54,079 bases of DNA from a bacterium (GTDB taxonomy: Bacteria > Cyanobacteriota > Vampirovibrionia > Gastranaerophilales > UBA9971). Under the pieces are notes generated by a model. The model made no database searches and had not been told where the DNA came from. It was given only the letters and a program-made list of their open reading frames with translations. This document shows positions 1 through 11,660 of this stretch, one piece after another. Location: NCBI GenBank assembly GCA_037147175.1, contig JBAWVS010000012.1:1-54079 (forward strand), read 5' to 3'. The number at the start of each line of letters is the position of its first letter. Positions within the stretch are counted from its first letter, which is position 1. Both the position numbers and the translations under genes were made by a program.

Positions 1-64
1 AAGAAGCACAAGGTTAATCACCCTGTCATCCTTTGCAAAAGGCAGAGGAATTAAGTCAGCATAA
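1..64 (+). CDS. possible 3' end of rplJ (ribosomal protein L10), partial
   Basis: An open frame enters from the left edge and ends with TAA at 62-64; the last residues read RSTRLITLSSFAKGRGIKSA. The position directly upstream of rplL (49 bases between the stop and the rplL start) is where rplJ lies in almost all bacteria, and L10 C-termini often contain an R-S-T-like turn followed by a small hydrophobic helix. Only about 20 residues are visible, so the identity comes from gene order, not from a motif. Confidence 0.4.
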   Translation, partial: RSTRLITLSSFAKGRGIKSA

Positions 65-112
65 ATAAAAGTAATGAAGTTAAGTAATAGTAATAGAAAA
101 AAGGAGAACAAA

Positions 113-484
113 ATGAGCGTAGTAGCAGAAATTTTAGAAAAAATAGAAGGTTTAACATTATTAGAAGCTTCCGAATTAGTAAAATTAATGGAAGAAAAAT
201 TCGGCGTTTCAGCTGCTGCTCCTGTAGCTGCTGTTGCAGTTGCTGCTGCACCTGCTGAAGCTGTTGAAGAAGTTACAGAATTCAATGTAATTCTTGAAAG
301 CGCAGGCGCTAACAAAATTAACGTTCTTAAAGAAGTTAGAACAATAACCGGTCTTGGCTTAAAAGAAGCAAAAGATCTTGTTGATTCAGCTCCAAAACCT
401 GTTAAAGAAGGCGTTAAAAAAGAAGAAGCTGCTGAAATCAAAGCTAAACTCGAAGCAGTGGGAGCTACAGTTTCCGTTAAATAG
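113..484 (+). CDS. rplL: 50S ribosomal protein L7/L12
   Basis: This is the stalk protein of the large subunit, which forms dimers on L10 and recruits translational GTPases. The 123 residues show the standard plan: an N-terminal dimerisation helix (about 1-35), an Ala/Val/Pro-rich flexible hinge (about 36-55), and the globular C-terminal domain with the conserved stretch [16 protein letters not shown]. The frame extends upstream to an ATG at 74, but AAGGAG at 101-106 sits at ideal distance from the ATG at 113, and the protein from 113 starts like family members ([15 protein letters not shown]). It precedes rpoB, as in the L10-L12-beta operon, but with a long gap of 432 bases. Confidence 0.96.
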   Translation: MSVVAEILEKIEGLTLLEASELVKLMEEKFGVSAAAPVAAVAVAAAPAEAVEEVTEFNVILESAGANKINVLKEVRTITGLGLKEAKDLVDSAPKPVKEGVKKEEAAEIKAKLEAVGATVSVK

Positions 485-916
485 TCCGAGCCTTTTTCAA
501 CTGCGATAGCAGGAGTTAAAACAAAAATGGAAATGACAAATTTTTATTTTTATTAACTCATTCAATTTGAATACATTATTGTATAAAGTTACAATTTGAA
601 TGAAGGGCAAAGATAATTTATTTTGGAAATAGATATAAAAAATAAAACAAAATAAATTTTAGTTAAGAACTTAGGACATACGGCTTGAATTCGTTTTCTT
701 AAAAAGGTCGATTAATAACAACAAAAGACCGCAAATTTTTTGAAAGCTGAAGTCAAAAATATAAGAAAGCCGATATAAAACCTGAGTTCTTGACTATCAT
801 ATTTTTTGCTATACGATATTATAGGAAAAATATAATAATGTATAGGAATAATAATTAAATTTTTATAATTTAAATAATTATTATGGGTGCAACACACATA
901 TTAGGCGAGGTTAATA
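485..916. other. rplL-rpoB intergenic region, no gene seen
   Basis: These 432 AT-rich bases hold no convincing coding frame on either strand. I see the direct repeat CAATTTGAAT (around 564 and 592), a small dyad ATTGTA-N6-TACAAT between them, and a promoter-like TTGACT at 790-795, although the best -10 match (TATTAT) is more than 20 bases away. A gap here commonly hosts an attenuator or RNA-processing site, but I cannot identify one, and there is no GC-rich terminator hairpin. Confidence 0.4.
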
Positions 917-3900
917 ATGGCAATTAAGTATGTTGAACGCGTTATACCAGACGGAATGAAAGCTTCCAGTCTGGATCAAATGCCTGATTTGACAGAGATA
1001 CAGAAAAAATCTTTTGAATGGTTTTTGAAAGAAGGATTAAAAGAAGAACTTTTGTCTTTTTCTCCTATAAAAGATTATACGGGCAGATTAGAATTACATT
1101 TTTTACCGAATTACACATTCGATAATCCAAAATATACTGTTGAAGAAGCAAGAATTCATGATGCAAGCTATACAAAACAGCTAAGAATTATGATGAGGCT
1201 TGTAAACAGAGATACCGGTGAAATAAAAGAACAGGAAGTCTATATTGGTGATATTCCAATGATGACTGACAGAGGTACTTTTATTATTAACGGTGCAGAA
1301 AGAGTAATCGTCAGCCAAATAGTAAGATCCCCCGGTATTTATTACAAAAGAGAAATTGCAACAACCGGAAAACGTATATATAATGCGACTTTGATTCCTA
1401 ACAGAGGAGCATGGCTAAAAATTGAAACTGATATTAATGATGTTATATATGTAAAAATTGATAAAAACAGAAAAATTCTGGCTACCACATTCCTTAAAGC
1501 TCTCGGCATAGGAATAAATGATATGGATTCAGTATTTAGACATAGTGATTTCTTGAAGAAAACTATGGATAAAGATACTACCAATACAAATGATGAAGCT
1601 TTAATTGAAGTTTACAAAAAATTAAGACCGGGTGATCCTGCAAGCGCAAGCGGCGGAAAGTCAATCATAGAAAGCAGATTCTTTGATGATAAGAGATATG
1701 ATCTCGGTAAAGTTGGTCGTTATAAGTTAAACAAAAAACTTGGACTTAATCTTGCCGAAACACAAAGAACATTAACTGTTCAGGATATTGTTGCTTCAAT
1801 AGAATACCTCGTAAACCTTACATATGATGAAGGTGTAGTCGATGATATTGACCATTTAGGCAACAGACGTATCAGATCAGTTGGAGAATTGTTACAGAAT
1901 CAGTTCAGAATCGGTCTTACAAGGCTTGAAAGAATTGTAAGAGAGAGAATGACACTTCAGGATGCTGAAACTTTAACTCCTCTTAATTTATTAAATACAA
2001 AACCTTTAATTGCTGCTATTAAGGAATTTTTCGGTTCATCACAGTTATCTCAGTTTATGGACCAGACAAACCCGTTAGCGGAATTAACACATAAAAGAAG
2101 ATTATCAGCTCTTGGACCGGGTGGTTTGGCTAGGGAGAGAGCAGGCTTTGCCGTAAGGGATATTCACCCTTCACATTACGGAAGAATCTGTCCTGTAGAA
2201 ACACCTGAAGGCCCGAACGCCGGGCTTATCGGAAGTTTGGCAACTTATGCAAGAGTTAACGAGTACGGTTTCATTGAAACACCTTATTATGTCGTAAAAG
2301 ACGGAATAGTTACAGATGAAATCAACTACTTGAGTGCGGACGAAGAAGAAACCTCCCGTGTTGCGCCCGGCGATATTCCTATAAAAGAAGATGGTACAAT
2401 CGCAACAGATATGGTTCCTGTTCGTTACAGAAGTGAATTTACAATGGGCGAGTCAATTAAAGTTGACTATGTCGGTGTTTCCCCAATTCAGATTATATCT
2501 GTAGGTACATCCTTGATACCGTTTGTTGAACACAACGATGCTAACAGAGCTTTGATGGGTTCAAACATGCAACGTCAGGCAGTTCCTCTTTATAAAGCAC
2601 AAAGACCGGTTGTTGGTACAGGGCTTGAAAAAAGAGCCGCTTGTGATTCAGGAATGGTAGTTCTTTCTGAACATGAAGGTGTCGTTGATTATGTGACCAG
2701 CGATGAAGTAAGAATAAAAGACAATTTCGGAAAAATTCATAAATATCAGTTGATGAAGTTTGTAAGAAGCAACCAGGACACATGTCTTAATCAGAAACCG
2801 ATTGTGTCAGCAGGAATGCCTGTCAAAAAAGGTACTCCTCTTGCAGATGGAGCTTCAACAGATGGCGGAGAACTTTCTCTGGGTAAAAACGTGCTTGTCG
2901 CATTTATGCCTTGGGAAGGCTACAACTATGAAGATGCTATCCTGATAAGCGACAGGTTATCTCATGACGATGTTTATACAAGTATTCACATCGAAAAACT
3001 TGAAATTGATGCAAGAACAACAAAGTTAGGACCTGAAGAAATTACAAGAGAAATTCCTAACGTTAGCGAAGACAGCTTAAGACACCTTGATGAAAGAGGT
3101 ATCGTGCGTGTCGGAGCTATGGTTCAAGCTGATGACATTTTAGTAGGCAAAATCACACCTAAAGGCGAGTCCGAGCATCCGCCGGAAGAAAAGCTTTTAA
3201 GAGCTATTTTTGCCGAAAAAGCAAGAGATGTAAAAGATAACAGTTTAAGAGTACCTCACGGTGAGGGCGGAAGAGTCGTTGACGTAAAAGTATTCGACAG
3301 AGAAAAAGGCGATGAGCTTCCACCGGGTGCTAACACTGTTATTAGAGTTTATATTGCACAAAAACGTAAAATCAGAGTAGGCGATAAAATGGCAGGAAGA
3401 CACGGAAACAAAGGTATTATTTCCAAAATTCTTCCTAAAGAAGACATGCCTTTCCTACCTGACGGTACAGCAGTTGATATAGTCCTCAATCCACTTGGCG
3501 TACCTAGTAGGATGAACGTAGGACAAACTTATGAAACCCTTTTGGGACTTGCAGCTTATCTGACAGGAAATTACTATGAAGTTCCTGCTTTTGATGAAAG
3601 ATGCGGTATTACAGAGGCTTCTCTTATTGCAACATCTACGGAAGTTCAAAAAGGAATAGATAAAAACGGGTATGATTGGGTAAATCCAAACGGTAAAGTA
3701 TTGCTTTACGACGGAAGAACGGGAGAACCATTTGATAACCCTGTTTCTGTCGGTCTTGCATATATATTGAAACTTGTTCACCTTGTAGATGACAAGATTC
3801 ACGCAAGAAGTACAGGACCATACAGTCTTGTAACGCAACAACCGCTCGGTGGTAAAGCTCAATTTGGCGGACAACGTTTCGGAGAGATGGAAGTATGGGC

Positions 3901-4231
3901 ATTAGAAGCATACGGTGCTGCTTATACACTTCAAGAAATGTTAACAATCAAATCTGATGACGTTAATGGAAGAAGTAGGGCTTATGAAGCCATTGTAAAA
4001 GGTGAAAATCTACAAAGACCGGGTATTCCAGAATCATTTAAAGTATTGGTTCGCGAACTTCAAAGTATCGGTCTTGATATTACAGTAGCCAAACGCGGTG
4101 GATTCGAAGTTGACCTTATGAGTGATACTGACGAAATGAAAAGAGCCGTTCCCAAAAGAACACTCAGCGATATAGATTCAGAATTACTTAATATTAATTT
4201 CTTTCAAACACCCGGAAGTGTCTCAGATTAA
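917..4231 (+). CDS. rpoB: DNA-directed RNA polymerase subunit beta
   Basis: This is the beta subunit, which forms one pincer of the RNA polymerase clamp and part of the active site. At 1104 residues it has the short cyanobacterial-type length and lacks the large lineage insertions of the E. coli protein (1342 residues). Landmarks are the fork region [20 protein letters not shown] near residue 430, [16 protein letters not shown] near 663, and [12 protein letters not shown] near 825. The C-terminal part has the switch-region [20 protein letters not shown]. The ATG at 917 follows GGCGAGG. rpoC1 starts 43 bases downstream, so beta and the split beta-prime genes form one operon. Confidence 0.98.
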   Translation: MAIKYVERVIPDGMKASSLDQMPDLTEIQKKSFEWFLKEGLKEELLSFSPIKDYTGRLELHFLPNYTFDNPKYTVEEARIHDASYTKQLRIMMRLVNRDTGEIKEQEVYIGDIPMMTDRGTFIINGAERVIVSQIVRSPGIYYKREIATTGKRIYNATLIPNRGAWLKIETDINDVIYVKIDKNRKILATTFLKALGIGINDMDSVFRHSDFLKKTMDKDTTNTNDEALIEVYKKLRPGDPASASGGKSIIESRFFDDKRYDLGKVGRYKLNKKLGLNLAETQRTLTVQDIVASIEYLVNLTYDEGVVDDIDHLGNRRIRSVGELLQNQFRIGLTRLERIVRERMTLQDAETLTPLNLLNTKPLIAAIKEFFGSSQLSQFMDQTNPLAELTHKRRLSALGPGGLARERAGFAVRDIHPSHYGRICPVETPEGPNAGLIGSLATYARVNEYGFIETPYYVVKDGIVTDEINYLSADEEETSRVAPGDIPIKEDGTIATDMVPVRYRSEFTMGESIKVDYVGVSPIQIISVGTSLIPFVEHNDANRALMGSNMQRQAVPLYKAQRPVVGTGLEKRAACDSGMVVLSEHEGVVDYVTSDEVRIKDNFGKIHKYQLMKFVRSNQDTCLNQKPIVSAGMPVKKGTPLADGASTDGGELSLGKNVLVAFMPWEGYNYEDAILISDRLSHDDVYTSIHIEKLEIDARTTKLGPEEITREIPNVSEDSLRHLDERGIVRVGAMVQADDILVGKITPKGESEHPPEEKLLRAIFAEKARDVKDNSLRVPHGEGGRVVDVKVFDREKGDELPPGANTVIRVYIAQKRKIRVGDKMAGRHGNKGIISKILPKEDMPFLPDGTAVDIVLNPLGVPSRMNVGQTYETLLGLAAYLTGNYYEVPAFDERCGITEASLIATSTEVQKGIDKNGYDWVNPNGKVLLYDGRTGEPFDNPVSVGLAYILKLVHLVDDKIHARSTGPYSLVTQQPLGGKAQFGGQRFGEMEVWALEAYGAAYTLQEMLTIKSDDVNGRSRAYEAIVKGENLQRPGIPESFKVLVRELQSIGLDITVAKRGGFEVDLMSDTDEMKRAVPKRTLSDIDSELLNINFFQTPGSVSD

Positions 4232-4274
4232 GTAATATAGTGATATACATACAATAGATCAAGGGAGAAAAACA

Positions 4275-5993
4275 TTGTCTACCAGTATTGATTATTTTGA
4301 TTATATAAGAATAGGCATAGCATCACCGGAAAGAATTTTAAAATGGTCTTTCGGCGAAGTTACAAAGCCTGAAACTATCAATTATCGTACATTAAAGCCG
4401 GAAAGAGACGGTTTGTTCTGTGAAAGAACTTTTGGACCGTCTAAAGACTGGGAATGTTATTGCGGTAAATACAAAAGAGTCCGCCATAAAGGCATTATCT
4501 GCGAAAGATGCGGAGTAGAAGTTACAGACAGCAAAGTTAGACGCCACAGAATGGGGCATATTAAACTTGCGGCGCCTGTTTCACATATTTGGTTCCTGAA
4601 AGGTATTCCAAGTTATCTTGGTTTATTGTTGGATATGACCCTAAGAGATTTAGAGCAGGTAATTTACTTTAATAATTATATTGTTCTTAATCCGGGGGAT
4701 TCTGAATACAAAAAAACTCAGCTTTTATCCGAAGAAGAATATGAAAATTATGTCAATGAGCATGAAACAACGACTTTAAAAGTCGGAATCGGTGCTGAAG
4801 CCATAAAAGAATTACTCGCTGAAATAAGTATTTCCGATATGATTGAAGAATTGAGAGAAGAACTTTCAAACGCAGGCGGTTCAGTACAAAAACGTTCAAA
4901 AATTATAAAAAGACTCCGTCTGGTAGAATCTTTAACTTCCAGTAATACAGATCCTACATGGATGATTATGGATGTTTTACCTGTAACACCTCCTGATTTA
5001 AGACCAATGGTTCAGCTTGATGGCGGAAGATTCGCTACCAGCGACTTAAATGACTTATATAGAAGGGTTATTAACAGAAATAACCGTCTAATAAGATTAA
5101 TAGAAATGGGCGCTCCCGAAATTATTATCAGAAACGAAAAAAGAATGCTTCAAGAAGCAGTAGACGCTTTAATCGATAACGGTAGAAGAGGAAGAACCGT
5201 AATAGGTCCTAATAATAGACCTCTTAAATCCTTAAGCAACATTATTGAAGGTAAGCAAGGTCGTTTCAGACAGAACCTTTTAGGAAAAAGGGTTGATTAT
5301 TCAGGAAGAAGCGTTATCGTAGTCGGTCCACAGCTTAAACTTCATCAGTGCGGTTTGCCGAAAGAAATGGCTGTTGAGCTATTCAAGCCTTTCGTTGTAA
5401 ACAAACTCATTGAAAGAGGCATTGTTCAAAATATTAAATCAGCTAAAAAGAAAATAGAACGTTCCGAAAACGTTGTTTGGGACGTGTTGGAAGAAGTAAT
5501 TGAAGGACACCCGGTGATGTTAAACCGTGCTCCTACACTGCACAGATTAGGTATTCAAGCATTTGAACCTGTTCTTGTAGAAGGAAGAGCTATTCAATTA
5601 CATCCGTTAGTTTGCGCAGCATTCAACGCTGACTTTGACGGTGACCAAATGGCTGTACACGTACCGCTTTCCATCGAAGCGCAAACAGAAGCAAGAATGC
5701 TTATGCTTTCTGCCAATAACGTTCTGTTGCCGGCAACAGGAAAGCCTTGTATTACTCCAACACAGGATATGATTCTTGGTATTTATTATTTAACACTTGA
5801 TACAAACTTAACGGAAGAAGATGTGCAAAGATCCTTCCTTAATTTTGAAGATGCTATAACAGCTCTTGACGCAGGAGTGATTAAATTACACTCAAAAATC
5901 TGTGTAAGAGATGAATCCGGTGAAAAAATCATAACATCTCCCGGAAGAATTATATTTAATCAAACGGTAAGAACTGCAGTTTTAACCTCATAA
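4275..5993 (+). CDS. rpoC1: RNA polymerase subunit gamma (beta-prime N-terminal part), RpoC1
   Basis: This is the N-terminal part of the split beta-prime subunit and contains the catalytic magnesium site. Residues C61, C63, C76 and C79 form the zinc-ribbon of the clamp. The bridge to the active centre has the invariant [12 protein letters not shown] near residue 450. The 572 residues end just after the region where cyanobacterial gamma also stops, so the stop is the lineage-typical split and not damage. Translation starts at TTG (4275), preceded by AAGGGAG at good distance. rpoC2 follows after 156 bases that contain a repeat. Confidence 0.97.
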   Translation: MSTSIDYFDYIRIGIASPERILKWSFGEVTKPETINYRTLKPERDGLFCERTFGPSKDWECYCGKYKRVRHKGIICERCGVEVTDSKVRRHRMGHIKLAAPVSHIWFLKGIPSYLGLLLDMTLRDLEQVIYFNNYIVLNPGDSEYKKTQLLSEEEYENYVNEHETTTLKVGIGAEAIKELLAEISISDMIEELREELSNAGGSVQKRSKIIKRLRLVESLTSSNTDPTWMIMDVLPVTPPDLRPMVQLDGGRFATSDLNDLYRRVINRNNRLIRLIEMGAPEIIIRNEKRMLQEAVDALIDNGRRGRTVIGPNNRPLKSLSNIIEGKQGRFRQNLLGKRVDYSGRSVIVVGPQLKLHQCGLPKEMAVELFKPFVVNKLIERGIVQNIKSAKKKIERSENVVWDVLEEVIEGHPVMLNRAPTLHRLGIQAFEPVLVEGRAIQLHPLVCAAFNADFDGDQMAVHVPLSIEAQTEARMLMLSANNVLLPATGKPCITPTQDMILGIYYLTLDTNLTEEDVQRSFLNFEDAITALDAGVIKLHSKICVRDESGEKIITSPGRIIFNQTVRTAVLTS

Positions 5994-6024
5994 TATAGCT
6001 TTATTAGTTTCTTCGCTTTCTTTT

Positions 6025-6101
6025 GCCATTCTTAGCGAAGCGAAAAATCTATTCAAAAGCAAACTTAACCGAATTGTTCGGGCTAAAAAGTTCAGAATGG
6101 C
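6025..6101. repeat. REP-like palindromic repeat between rpoC1 and rpoC2
   Basis: The ends GCCATTCT and AGAATGGC are complementary, and the inside holds AGCGAAGCGAAAAATCT and TTCGGGCTAAA. These words recur in the TGTCATTCTGAG repeat family elsewhere in this window (11809, 26323, 36104, 40898). It lies inside the rpoC1-rpoC2 gap, so any transcript of both genes must carry it as a hairpin. Confidence 0.7.
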
Positions 6102-6149
6102 ATTATTAGGGAAACTGATCAATAATTCATAAGAGGAAAATATAAAACA

Positions 6150-9100
6150 ATGAGTACAATTCTTTCTAAAAATCAAAAAAAATCACTTGATTTTATAAAT
6201 AAAGTTATGGATAAAAAAGCTTTAAATAATTTGTTTTCTCAAATATATTTGGATTATGGCACTTCTAAGACAGCTTTTTTGGCAGATCAATTAAAAAATC
6301 TTGGTTTTAAATTTGCAACCCAGGCAGGTACAACAATTTCAATCGAAGATTTGACAATTCCGGAAGCTAAAAAACAACTTATTAAGAATGCTGAAGATGA
6401 AATCGACAGAGCAACTTATCGTTATTTGAAAGGTGAAATTACCGAAGTTGAAAGATACACAAAAGTAATCGATACCTGGAGCGAAACAACAGAAAAATTA
6501 ACAAACAGTGTGGTAGAAAATTTCAGTAGAACAAACCCTGTTTATATGATGGCATTTTCCGGTGCTAGAGGTAACCTTTCTCAGGTAAGCCAGTTAGTCG
6601 GAATGCGTGGATTGATGGCAGATGCGCAGGGGCAAATCATCGATCTTCCGATTAAATCAAACTTTAAAGAAGGATTAAGCGTAACAGAGTACATTATTTC
6701 CAGTTACGGTGCAAGAAAAGGTCTTGTAGATACAGCGCTTAAAACAGCTGACTCGGGATACCTTACAAGAAGGCTGGTTGACGTTGCTCAAGACGTTATT
6801 ATCAGGGAAGAAGACTGTAAAACAGAAAAATTCATTGAAATTGAATCCATCAGAGATGCTGAAAAAGAATATGTTTCCCTTCACGACAGACTTTTAGGAA
6901 GAACTGTTCTTGAAGATATTGTTGATGAAGAAGGAAATGTTTTAATAACAAAAACTACAACTTTAAATAATGAAGACATAAGAAAAATTTCAGGATTAAA
7001 GTTGAAAAAAATTAAAATCCGCTCTCCTTTAACATGTGAATCAGAGTATGGGATTTGTCAAAAATGTTATGGATGGGCGTTAACCAAAAATAACCCTGTT
7101 GATATCGGTGAAGCCATTGGTATTATCGCTGCACAGAGTATCGGGGAACCCGGAACACAGCTTACTATGAGAACATTCCACACAGGCGGTGTATTCAGAG
7201 GTTCTTCAAGTATGCGTAAAATTAATACAAAAGTAGCAGGTAAAATTGTTACAGGTCTTAATACAAAAGATTTGAGAACCAGACATGGTGATGACGTTCA
7301 GGTAAGCACCAGAGAAGGCAAACTTGAAATCGAAGATGCAAAAGGCAAAAAACATTCTTATGTTATTCCTTACGGAGCAACAATTTTTTATAATACAGGA
7401 GATGTTGTTAAAGCAGGTGAAGCTATTGCCGAGTATGAACCCGGTGCAGGTGCGGACGGCGGTCGTCTGACAGAAAGAGCAACAAAAGATATAACTACTG
7501 ATATTGGCGGAAAAATCCATTTTGACGGATTTAGCGTTGATGAAAAACGCGACAGACAAGGAAACATCAGCAGAACTGCAAACAGAAGCGGAAAAATCTG
7601 GATTCTTTCAGGTGATGTATATAATCTTCCGGGTGGTTCAGAAATTCTTGTTAAAAATAATCAACTTATAAAGCAGGGAGATGTCCTCGCTGAAACTATC
7701 ACTTTAAGCGAACATGGAGGAGAAGTCAGACTTTCTTCCGAGTTGGAACTTGAAGAAATTACAAAAAACGGTAAAAAAATCAAAAAAATTGTAAACGGTA
7801 AAGAAATTACTATCGTTATTGCATCTATAACTCCTAAGAACGCTGAATTAGAGTCAACCAAAAAAGAACAGCTCTGGAAAGTTCAGGGATGTGATGAAAA
7901 TTACGTTATAAAATCACCTATTGATACTCTTGTAGAAAACGGAATGGTAATTGCGGAACTTATTGATGAAGAAAATACAGTTACATCAAGCGGTGAAATC
8001 CGTTATGCAGGTGTAGAAACTGATGAAAACCAGATAGTAACTAATCCGGGAAAAGTCGTTTTCATTCCTGAAGAAATTCATCAGGTCAATAAAGATTCAA
8101 CATTAAAAATGGTTGAGTCTGGTACATTTGTTGTTGCCGGAACAGAAGTCGTAAAAGATGTAAGAACTCATATTGACGGCGTTGTTGAAATTAAAGAATA
8201 CAACGATATCATTCATGAAGTTATTGTAAGACCAGGTAAACTTGTAAAACTAGATGATGTTAATCTTTTAAAAGTTGAAGATGGTGAAATAGTCGATGCA
8301 GGAACAGAAATTGCTGTCGGCATTAAAGCTAAAGAAAAAAGCATGGTCAGCATTATTTCAGGATTGACTGCTGAAGTCGGTGCTATTGATATAACTGACG
8401 ATGATGTCGAAGTTGAAATTGAAGAAGATATTGAACTTTCTTCAAAATCAATAGAATTGCTTATAAGACCTGTTCAGGAATATGATATAACTCCAAAAGA
8501 AGTTAATATTGCTTTCAATACAACTGAAGATTTGATTGAAATTGTTCCTGTAACTCAACTTCAATATAGAGATGGAGCAAGAATTCGTCAATTAGAAGGT
8601 GCAAGCTTGACAAGAGTTAGCCTTGTTCTTCAAATGAGCGGATATTTAAGCCACTTAAAAGGGCTTGTTGAACTTACATCAAAAGATAGCGAAGAGCAAA
8701 ACCTTAAAATCGTTGTTCTTGATAACTTAATAGTTAGAAGAGAAACAGAAACAGGCTCAAGAGAAAAAGCTTCACTTCAGACAGAACTTCTTGTGAAATC
8801 AGGACAGATAATCGAAGCGAAGACGCCGGTTTCTAAAACACAGGTACTTGCAAGAAACGATGCAAAAGTGAGTTTGGGCGCAGCAGAAAAAGCAGAAATG
8901 AGAAGATTGCTTCTGATTTCTCCTGAATCAAAAGAAATTATTAATTTAAAAACAGCTCCTGTAGTTAAAGAAGGCGATTTAGTAAGTCTTGATCAGATAA
9001 TTTCTGAAAGCGGAGAAAAATCTCAAATTGCAGGTCAAATTCTTGAAGTTAATAAAAACGAAATTGTTATTCATAAATCAAGACCGTACTTAATCAGTCA

Positions 9101-10097
9101 GGGCGCACAGCTTCAGGTTGATAATGAAAGTCTTGTACAGCGCGGTGATTTCCTTGCAACTTTAGTATTTGAACGTCAGAAAACCGGAGATATTGTACAG
9201 GGTCTTCCTAGAGTTGAAGAACTTTTAGAAGGAAGAAAACCGAAAGAAAGTGCTATTCTTGCAGAAGAAAACGGAGAAGCTGTTCTTGAATATGAAGAAG
9301 ATGCGGTAAGACTTTTCCTCGCAGGAGAAACTGGTCGTCAGGAAATCAAAGTTCCTATCGATTCAAGTATTATTGTAACTGACAAACAGAAAATCAAGCA
9401 GGGACAACCTCTTACCAGCGGGCCTCTTAATCCGCATGACGTTGTAAGGCTTAGTGGTGTTGAAGCTGTTCAGCAATACCTTCTTGATGAAGTTCAAAGA
9501 GTATACCGTTCGCAAGGTGTAGAAATTGCTGATAAGCACGTTGAAGTTATTGTTCGTCAGATGTCTAAAAAAGTTAAAGTTGATGAATCAGGTGATACAA
9601 AACTTTTACCGGGCGAACTTACAGAAATGTACACTGTAGAAGTTGAAAATAAAGCAGTAGCCGAACTGGGCGGGGAACTTGCAACATGGCATCCTGTACT
9701 TCTCGGTATTACAAAAGCAAGTTTAAACACAGAAAGCTTTATATCAGCGGCAAGTTTCCAGGAAACCACAAGAGTTCTGACAGAAGCTGCTGTCGAAGGT
9801 AAAAAAGACATGTTAAGAGGTTTGAAAGAGAACGTAATTATTGGTAGATTGATTCCTGCAGGTACAGGCTACTACCATCTTACACATTCTTCCGAAGATC
9901 TTGAAGAAGAAGAAAGAAAAAGAAGAAACAGAAACAGCGCAAGAAAACCTTCAGCGATTCTTGAAGAAATCGAAGGGTTGTTCGGAGCTCCTGATTTTTC
10001 AATAGAAGAAGCAATGGGTGCAGTAATTCAGGAAGATGTTGAAGATTTAGAAGATCTCTCTGAAGAAACTGAAACTGTTGAAGAAACCGAAGAATAA
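6150..10097 (+). CDS. rpoC2: RNA polymerase subunit beta-prime (C-terminal part), RpoC2
   Basis: This is the C-terminal part of the split beta-prime subunit (1315 residues). It starts at ATG 6150 after AAGAGG. The rim/bridge-helix part shows AFSGARGNLSQVSQLVGMRG, followed by the second zinc site (Cys in EEDC, then C-x6-C-x2-C in CESEYGICQKC). The trigger loop begins with IGEPGTQLTMRTFHTGG near residue 340 and resumes with QGLPRVEELLEGRKPKE near 1012. The roughly 650 residues between are a repetitive, Val/Ile/Gly-rich domain that matches the position of the very large cyanobacterial SI3 insertion. The C-terminal VLTEAAVEGKKDMLRGLKEN and an acidic tail complete the protein. Confidence 0.97.
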   Translation: MSTILSKNQKKSLDFINKVMDKKALNNLFSQIYLDYGTSKTAFLADQLKNLGFKFATQAGTTISIEDLTIPEAKKQLIKNAEDEIDRATYRYLKGEITEVERYTKVIDTWSETTEKLTNSVVENFSRTNPVYMMAFSGARGNLSQVSQLVGMRGLMADAQGQIIDLPIKSNFKEGLSVTEYIISSYGARKGLVDTALKTADSGYLTRRLVDVAQDVIIREEDCKTEKFIEIESIRDAEKEYVSLHDRLLGRTVLEDIVDEEGNVLITKTTTLNNEDIRKISGLKLKKIKIRSPLTCESEYGICQKCYGWALTKNNPVDIGEAIGIIAAQSIGEPGTQLTMRTFHTGGVFRGSSSMRKINTKVAGKIVTGLNTKDLRTRHGDDVQVSTREGKLEIEDAKGKKHSYVIPYGATIFYNTGDVVKAGEAIAEYEPGAGADGGRLTERATKDITTDIGGKIHFDGFSVDEKRDRQGNISRTANRSGKIWILSGDVYNLPGGSEILVKNNQLIKQGDVLAETITLSEHGGEVRLSSELELEEITKNGKKIKKIVNGKEITIVIASITPKNAELESTKKEQLWKVQGCDENYVIKSPIDTLVENGMVIAELIDEENTVTSSGEIRYAGVETDENQIVTNPGKVVFIPEEIHQVNKDSTLKMVESGTFVVAGTEVVKDVRTHIDGVVEIKEYNDIIHEVIVRPGKLVKLDDVNLLKVEDGEIVDAGTEIAVGIKAKEKSMVSIISGLTAEVGAIDITDDDVEVEIEEDIELSSKSIELLIRPVQEYDITPKEVNIAFNTTEDLIEIVPVTQLQYRDGARIRQLEGASLTRVSLVLQMSGYLSHLKGLVELTSKDSEEQNLKIVVLDNLIVRRETETGSREKASLQTELLVKSGQIIEAKTPVSKTQVLARNDAKVSLGAAEKAEMRRLLLISPESKEIINLKTAPVVKEGDLVSLDQIISESGEKSQIAGQILEVNKNEIVIHKSRPYLISQGAQLQVDNESLVQRGDFLATLVFERQKTGDIVQGLPRVEELLEGRKPKESAILAEENGEAVLEYEEDAVRLFLAGETGRQEIKVPIDSSIIVTDKQKIKQGQPLTSGPLNPHDVVRLSGVEAVQQYLLDEVQRVYRSQGVEIADKHVEVIVRQMSKKVKVDESGDTKLLPGELTEMYTVEVENKAVAELGGELATWHPVLLGITKASLNTESFISAASFQETTRVLTEAAVEGKKDMLRGLKENVIIGRLIPAGTGYYHLTHSSEDLEEEERKRRNRNSARKPSAILEEIEGLFGAPDFSIEEAMGAVIQEDVEDLEDLSEETETVEETEE

Positions 10098-10121
10098 ATT
10101 TAATTTCTTTCTATAGATACA

Positions 10122-10157
10122 AAAAAGACTTACTTTTTAAAAAGTAAGTCTTTTTTA
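10122..10157. terminator. bidirectional Rho-independent terminator, rpoC2 / argH
   Basis: A perfect hairpin has the stem AAGACTTACTTTTT and its complement, with A-runs before and T-runs after. It can therefore end both the rpoBC1C2 transcript (plus) and the argH transcript (minus). Confidence 0.9.
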
Positions 10158-10174
10158 TTTAGCAATTCGAGTTA

Positions 10175-11551
10175 TTAAAAACTCAGATATTCTTCATTTA
10201 TTTGTATAACTTTTTCCATCATTTCTTTTGAAGGTCCGCCAATGACATTGCGTTTGTTCACGCATTCTTCAAGGGATATAGCCTTAAAAACATCTTCTTC
10301 TATAAACGGAGAAATTTGTTTGTACTCCTCAAGTGTCATATCATCAAGCCCAATATTTCGCTGGATGCAGGAAAAAACAATTTTCCCCACGATGCCATGC
10401 GCATCTCTGAAAGCGATGCCTTTTTTAACCAGATAATCAGCCAAATCTGTTGCGTTGGTAAATCCGCCTTTCGCGCCTTCGTACATCCTGTCTTTTTTTA
10501 TTTTCATAGTTTTAACCATATCCGTAAACACGGGAAGGCACATTTTAACGTTGTCTATAGCATCAAAAACCGGTTCTTTGTCTTCCTGCATGTCTTTGTT
10601 GTAAGCAAGAGGGAGCGACTTCATTGTTGCAAGAAGAGCCATAAGGCTGCCGTAGATTCTGCCTGTTTTTCCTCTCACCAGCTCGGCAATATCAGGATTT
10701 TTTTTCTGCGGCATAATAGAACTTCCGGTAGAAAAAGCATCATCAAGTTCTATAAACTGAAATTCATGAGAACACCAGATAATAATTTCTTCTGAAAACC
10801 TGCTTAAATGCATCATGAGAATTGAAAGGCTGTTTAAAAGCTCAATGCAAAAATCTCTGTCAGAAACAGCATCGAGGCTGTTAAGAGAAACAGCTTCAAA
10901 ACCCAATTCTTCCGCTACAAATTCTCTGTCCAGCGGATAAGTAGTCGCAGCCAGAGCCCCTGAACCCAGAGGAAGGGAATTTGTTCTCTTGTATGTATCT
11001 TCAAGTCTTGATTTATCTCTTTTCAGCATTTCAAAATACGCCATAAAGTGGTGTGCCAGAGAAATTGGCTGTGCTTTTTGAAGGTGTGTGTATCCTGGAA
11101 GTATTGTCTCGAGATTTTCTTTTGCTATATCCAAAAGAACTTCTTGCAAATTGGAAATCATATCCTGAATAATCCTGATTTCATCTTTTACATACATTCT
11201 CATATCAAGAGCAACCTGATCATTTCGGCTTCTTCCGGTATGCAGCTTTTTTCCGATATCGCCGATTCTTGATATTAAAATTTGTTCAATATTCATATGA
11301 ATATCTTCTGCCGCAATATCAAATTCAACTTTGCATGCTTCTATATCTTGCAGAATTTCAATTAAAGTTTTTTCTATGAGCTGTGAATCAGCAACAGGAA
11401 TTATTTCTTGCTTTCCCAGCATTTTAACGTGGGCTATACTGCCTAAAATATCTTGTTTATAAAGCCTCCGGTCAAATCTGATAGAAGAATTAAAGTCGTC
11501 TACCAGCTTGTCTGTTGATTTTTGAAATCTTCCGCCCCAGAGTTTTGACAT
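10175..11551 (-). CDS. argH: argininosuccinate lyase
   Basis: This enzyme catalyses the last step of arginine synthesis, cleaving argininosuccinate to arginine and fumarate. The 458 residues have the family's usual length. The fumarase/aspartase signature [12 protein letters not shown] lies near residue 275, preceded by the substrate-binding [12 protein letters not shown] near 110 and by [12 protein letters not shown] near 155. The start (MSKLWGGRF) is the typical N-terminus and follows AAGGAG. It stands alone on the minus strand; its usual partner argG is not in the window. Confidence 0.97.
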   Translation of the reverse strand: MSKLWGGRFQKSTDKLVDDFNSSIRFDRRLYKQDILGSIAHVKMLGKQEIIPVADSQLIEKTLIEILQDIEACKVEFDIAAEDIHMNIEQILISRIGDIGKKLHTGRSRNDQVALDMRMYVKDEIRIIQDMISNLQEVLLDIAKENLETILPGYTHLQKAQPISLAHHFMAYFEMLKRDKSRLEDTYKRTNSLPLGSGALAATTYPLDREFVAEELGFEAVSLNSLDAVSDRDFCIELLNSLSILMMHLSRFSEEIIIWCSHEFQFIELDDAFSTGSSIMPQKKNPDIAELVRGKTGRIYGSLMALLATMKSLPLAYNKDMQEDKEPVFDAIDNVKMCLPVFTDMVKTMKIKKDRMYEGAKGGFTNATDLADYLVKKGIAFRDAHGIVGKIVFSCIQRNIGLDDMTLEEYKQISPFIEEDVFKAISLEECVNKRNVIGGPSKEMMEKVIQINEEYLSF

Positions 11552-11660
11552 TTTATTCTCCTTATATTCCTACTTTATCTACCGTTAAATATACACGAAA
11601 CACAATCGAATTGTCATGCAAAAGAGACTGACTAATTCAAATTGCTAAGTCGTTAAAATC

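Noticed and set aside
2541-2783. Antisense open frames within rpoB, mfd, rplL and other conserved genes
   Set aside because: They lie opposite well-supported coding sequence, lack ribosome-binding sites and show composition expected of shadow frames.
5991-6152. Stop after RpoC1 and new start of RpoC2 as a broken rpoC gene
   Set aside because: The split lies where cyanobacterial rpoC1 and rpoC2 separate, each part has its own ribosome-binding site, and both are otherwise intact. It is a lineage trait.
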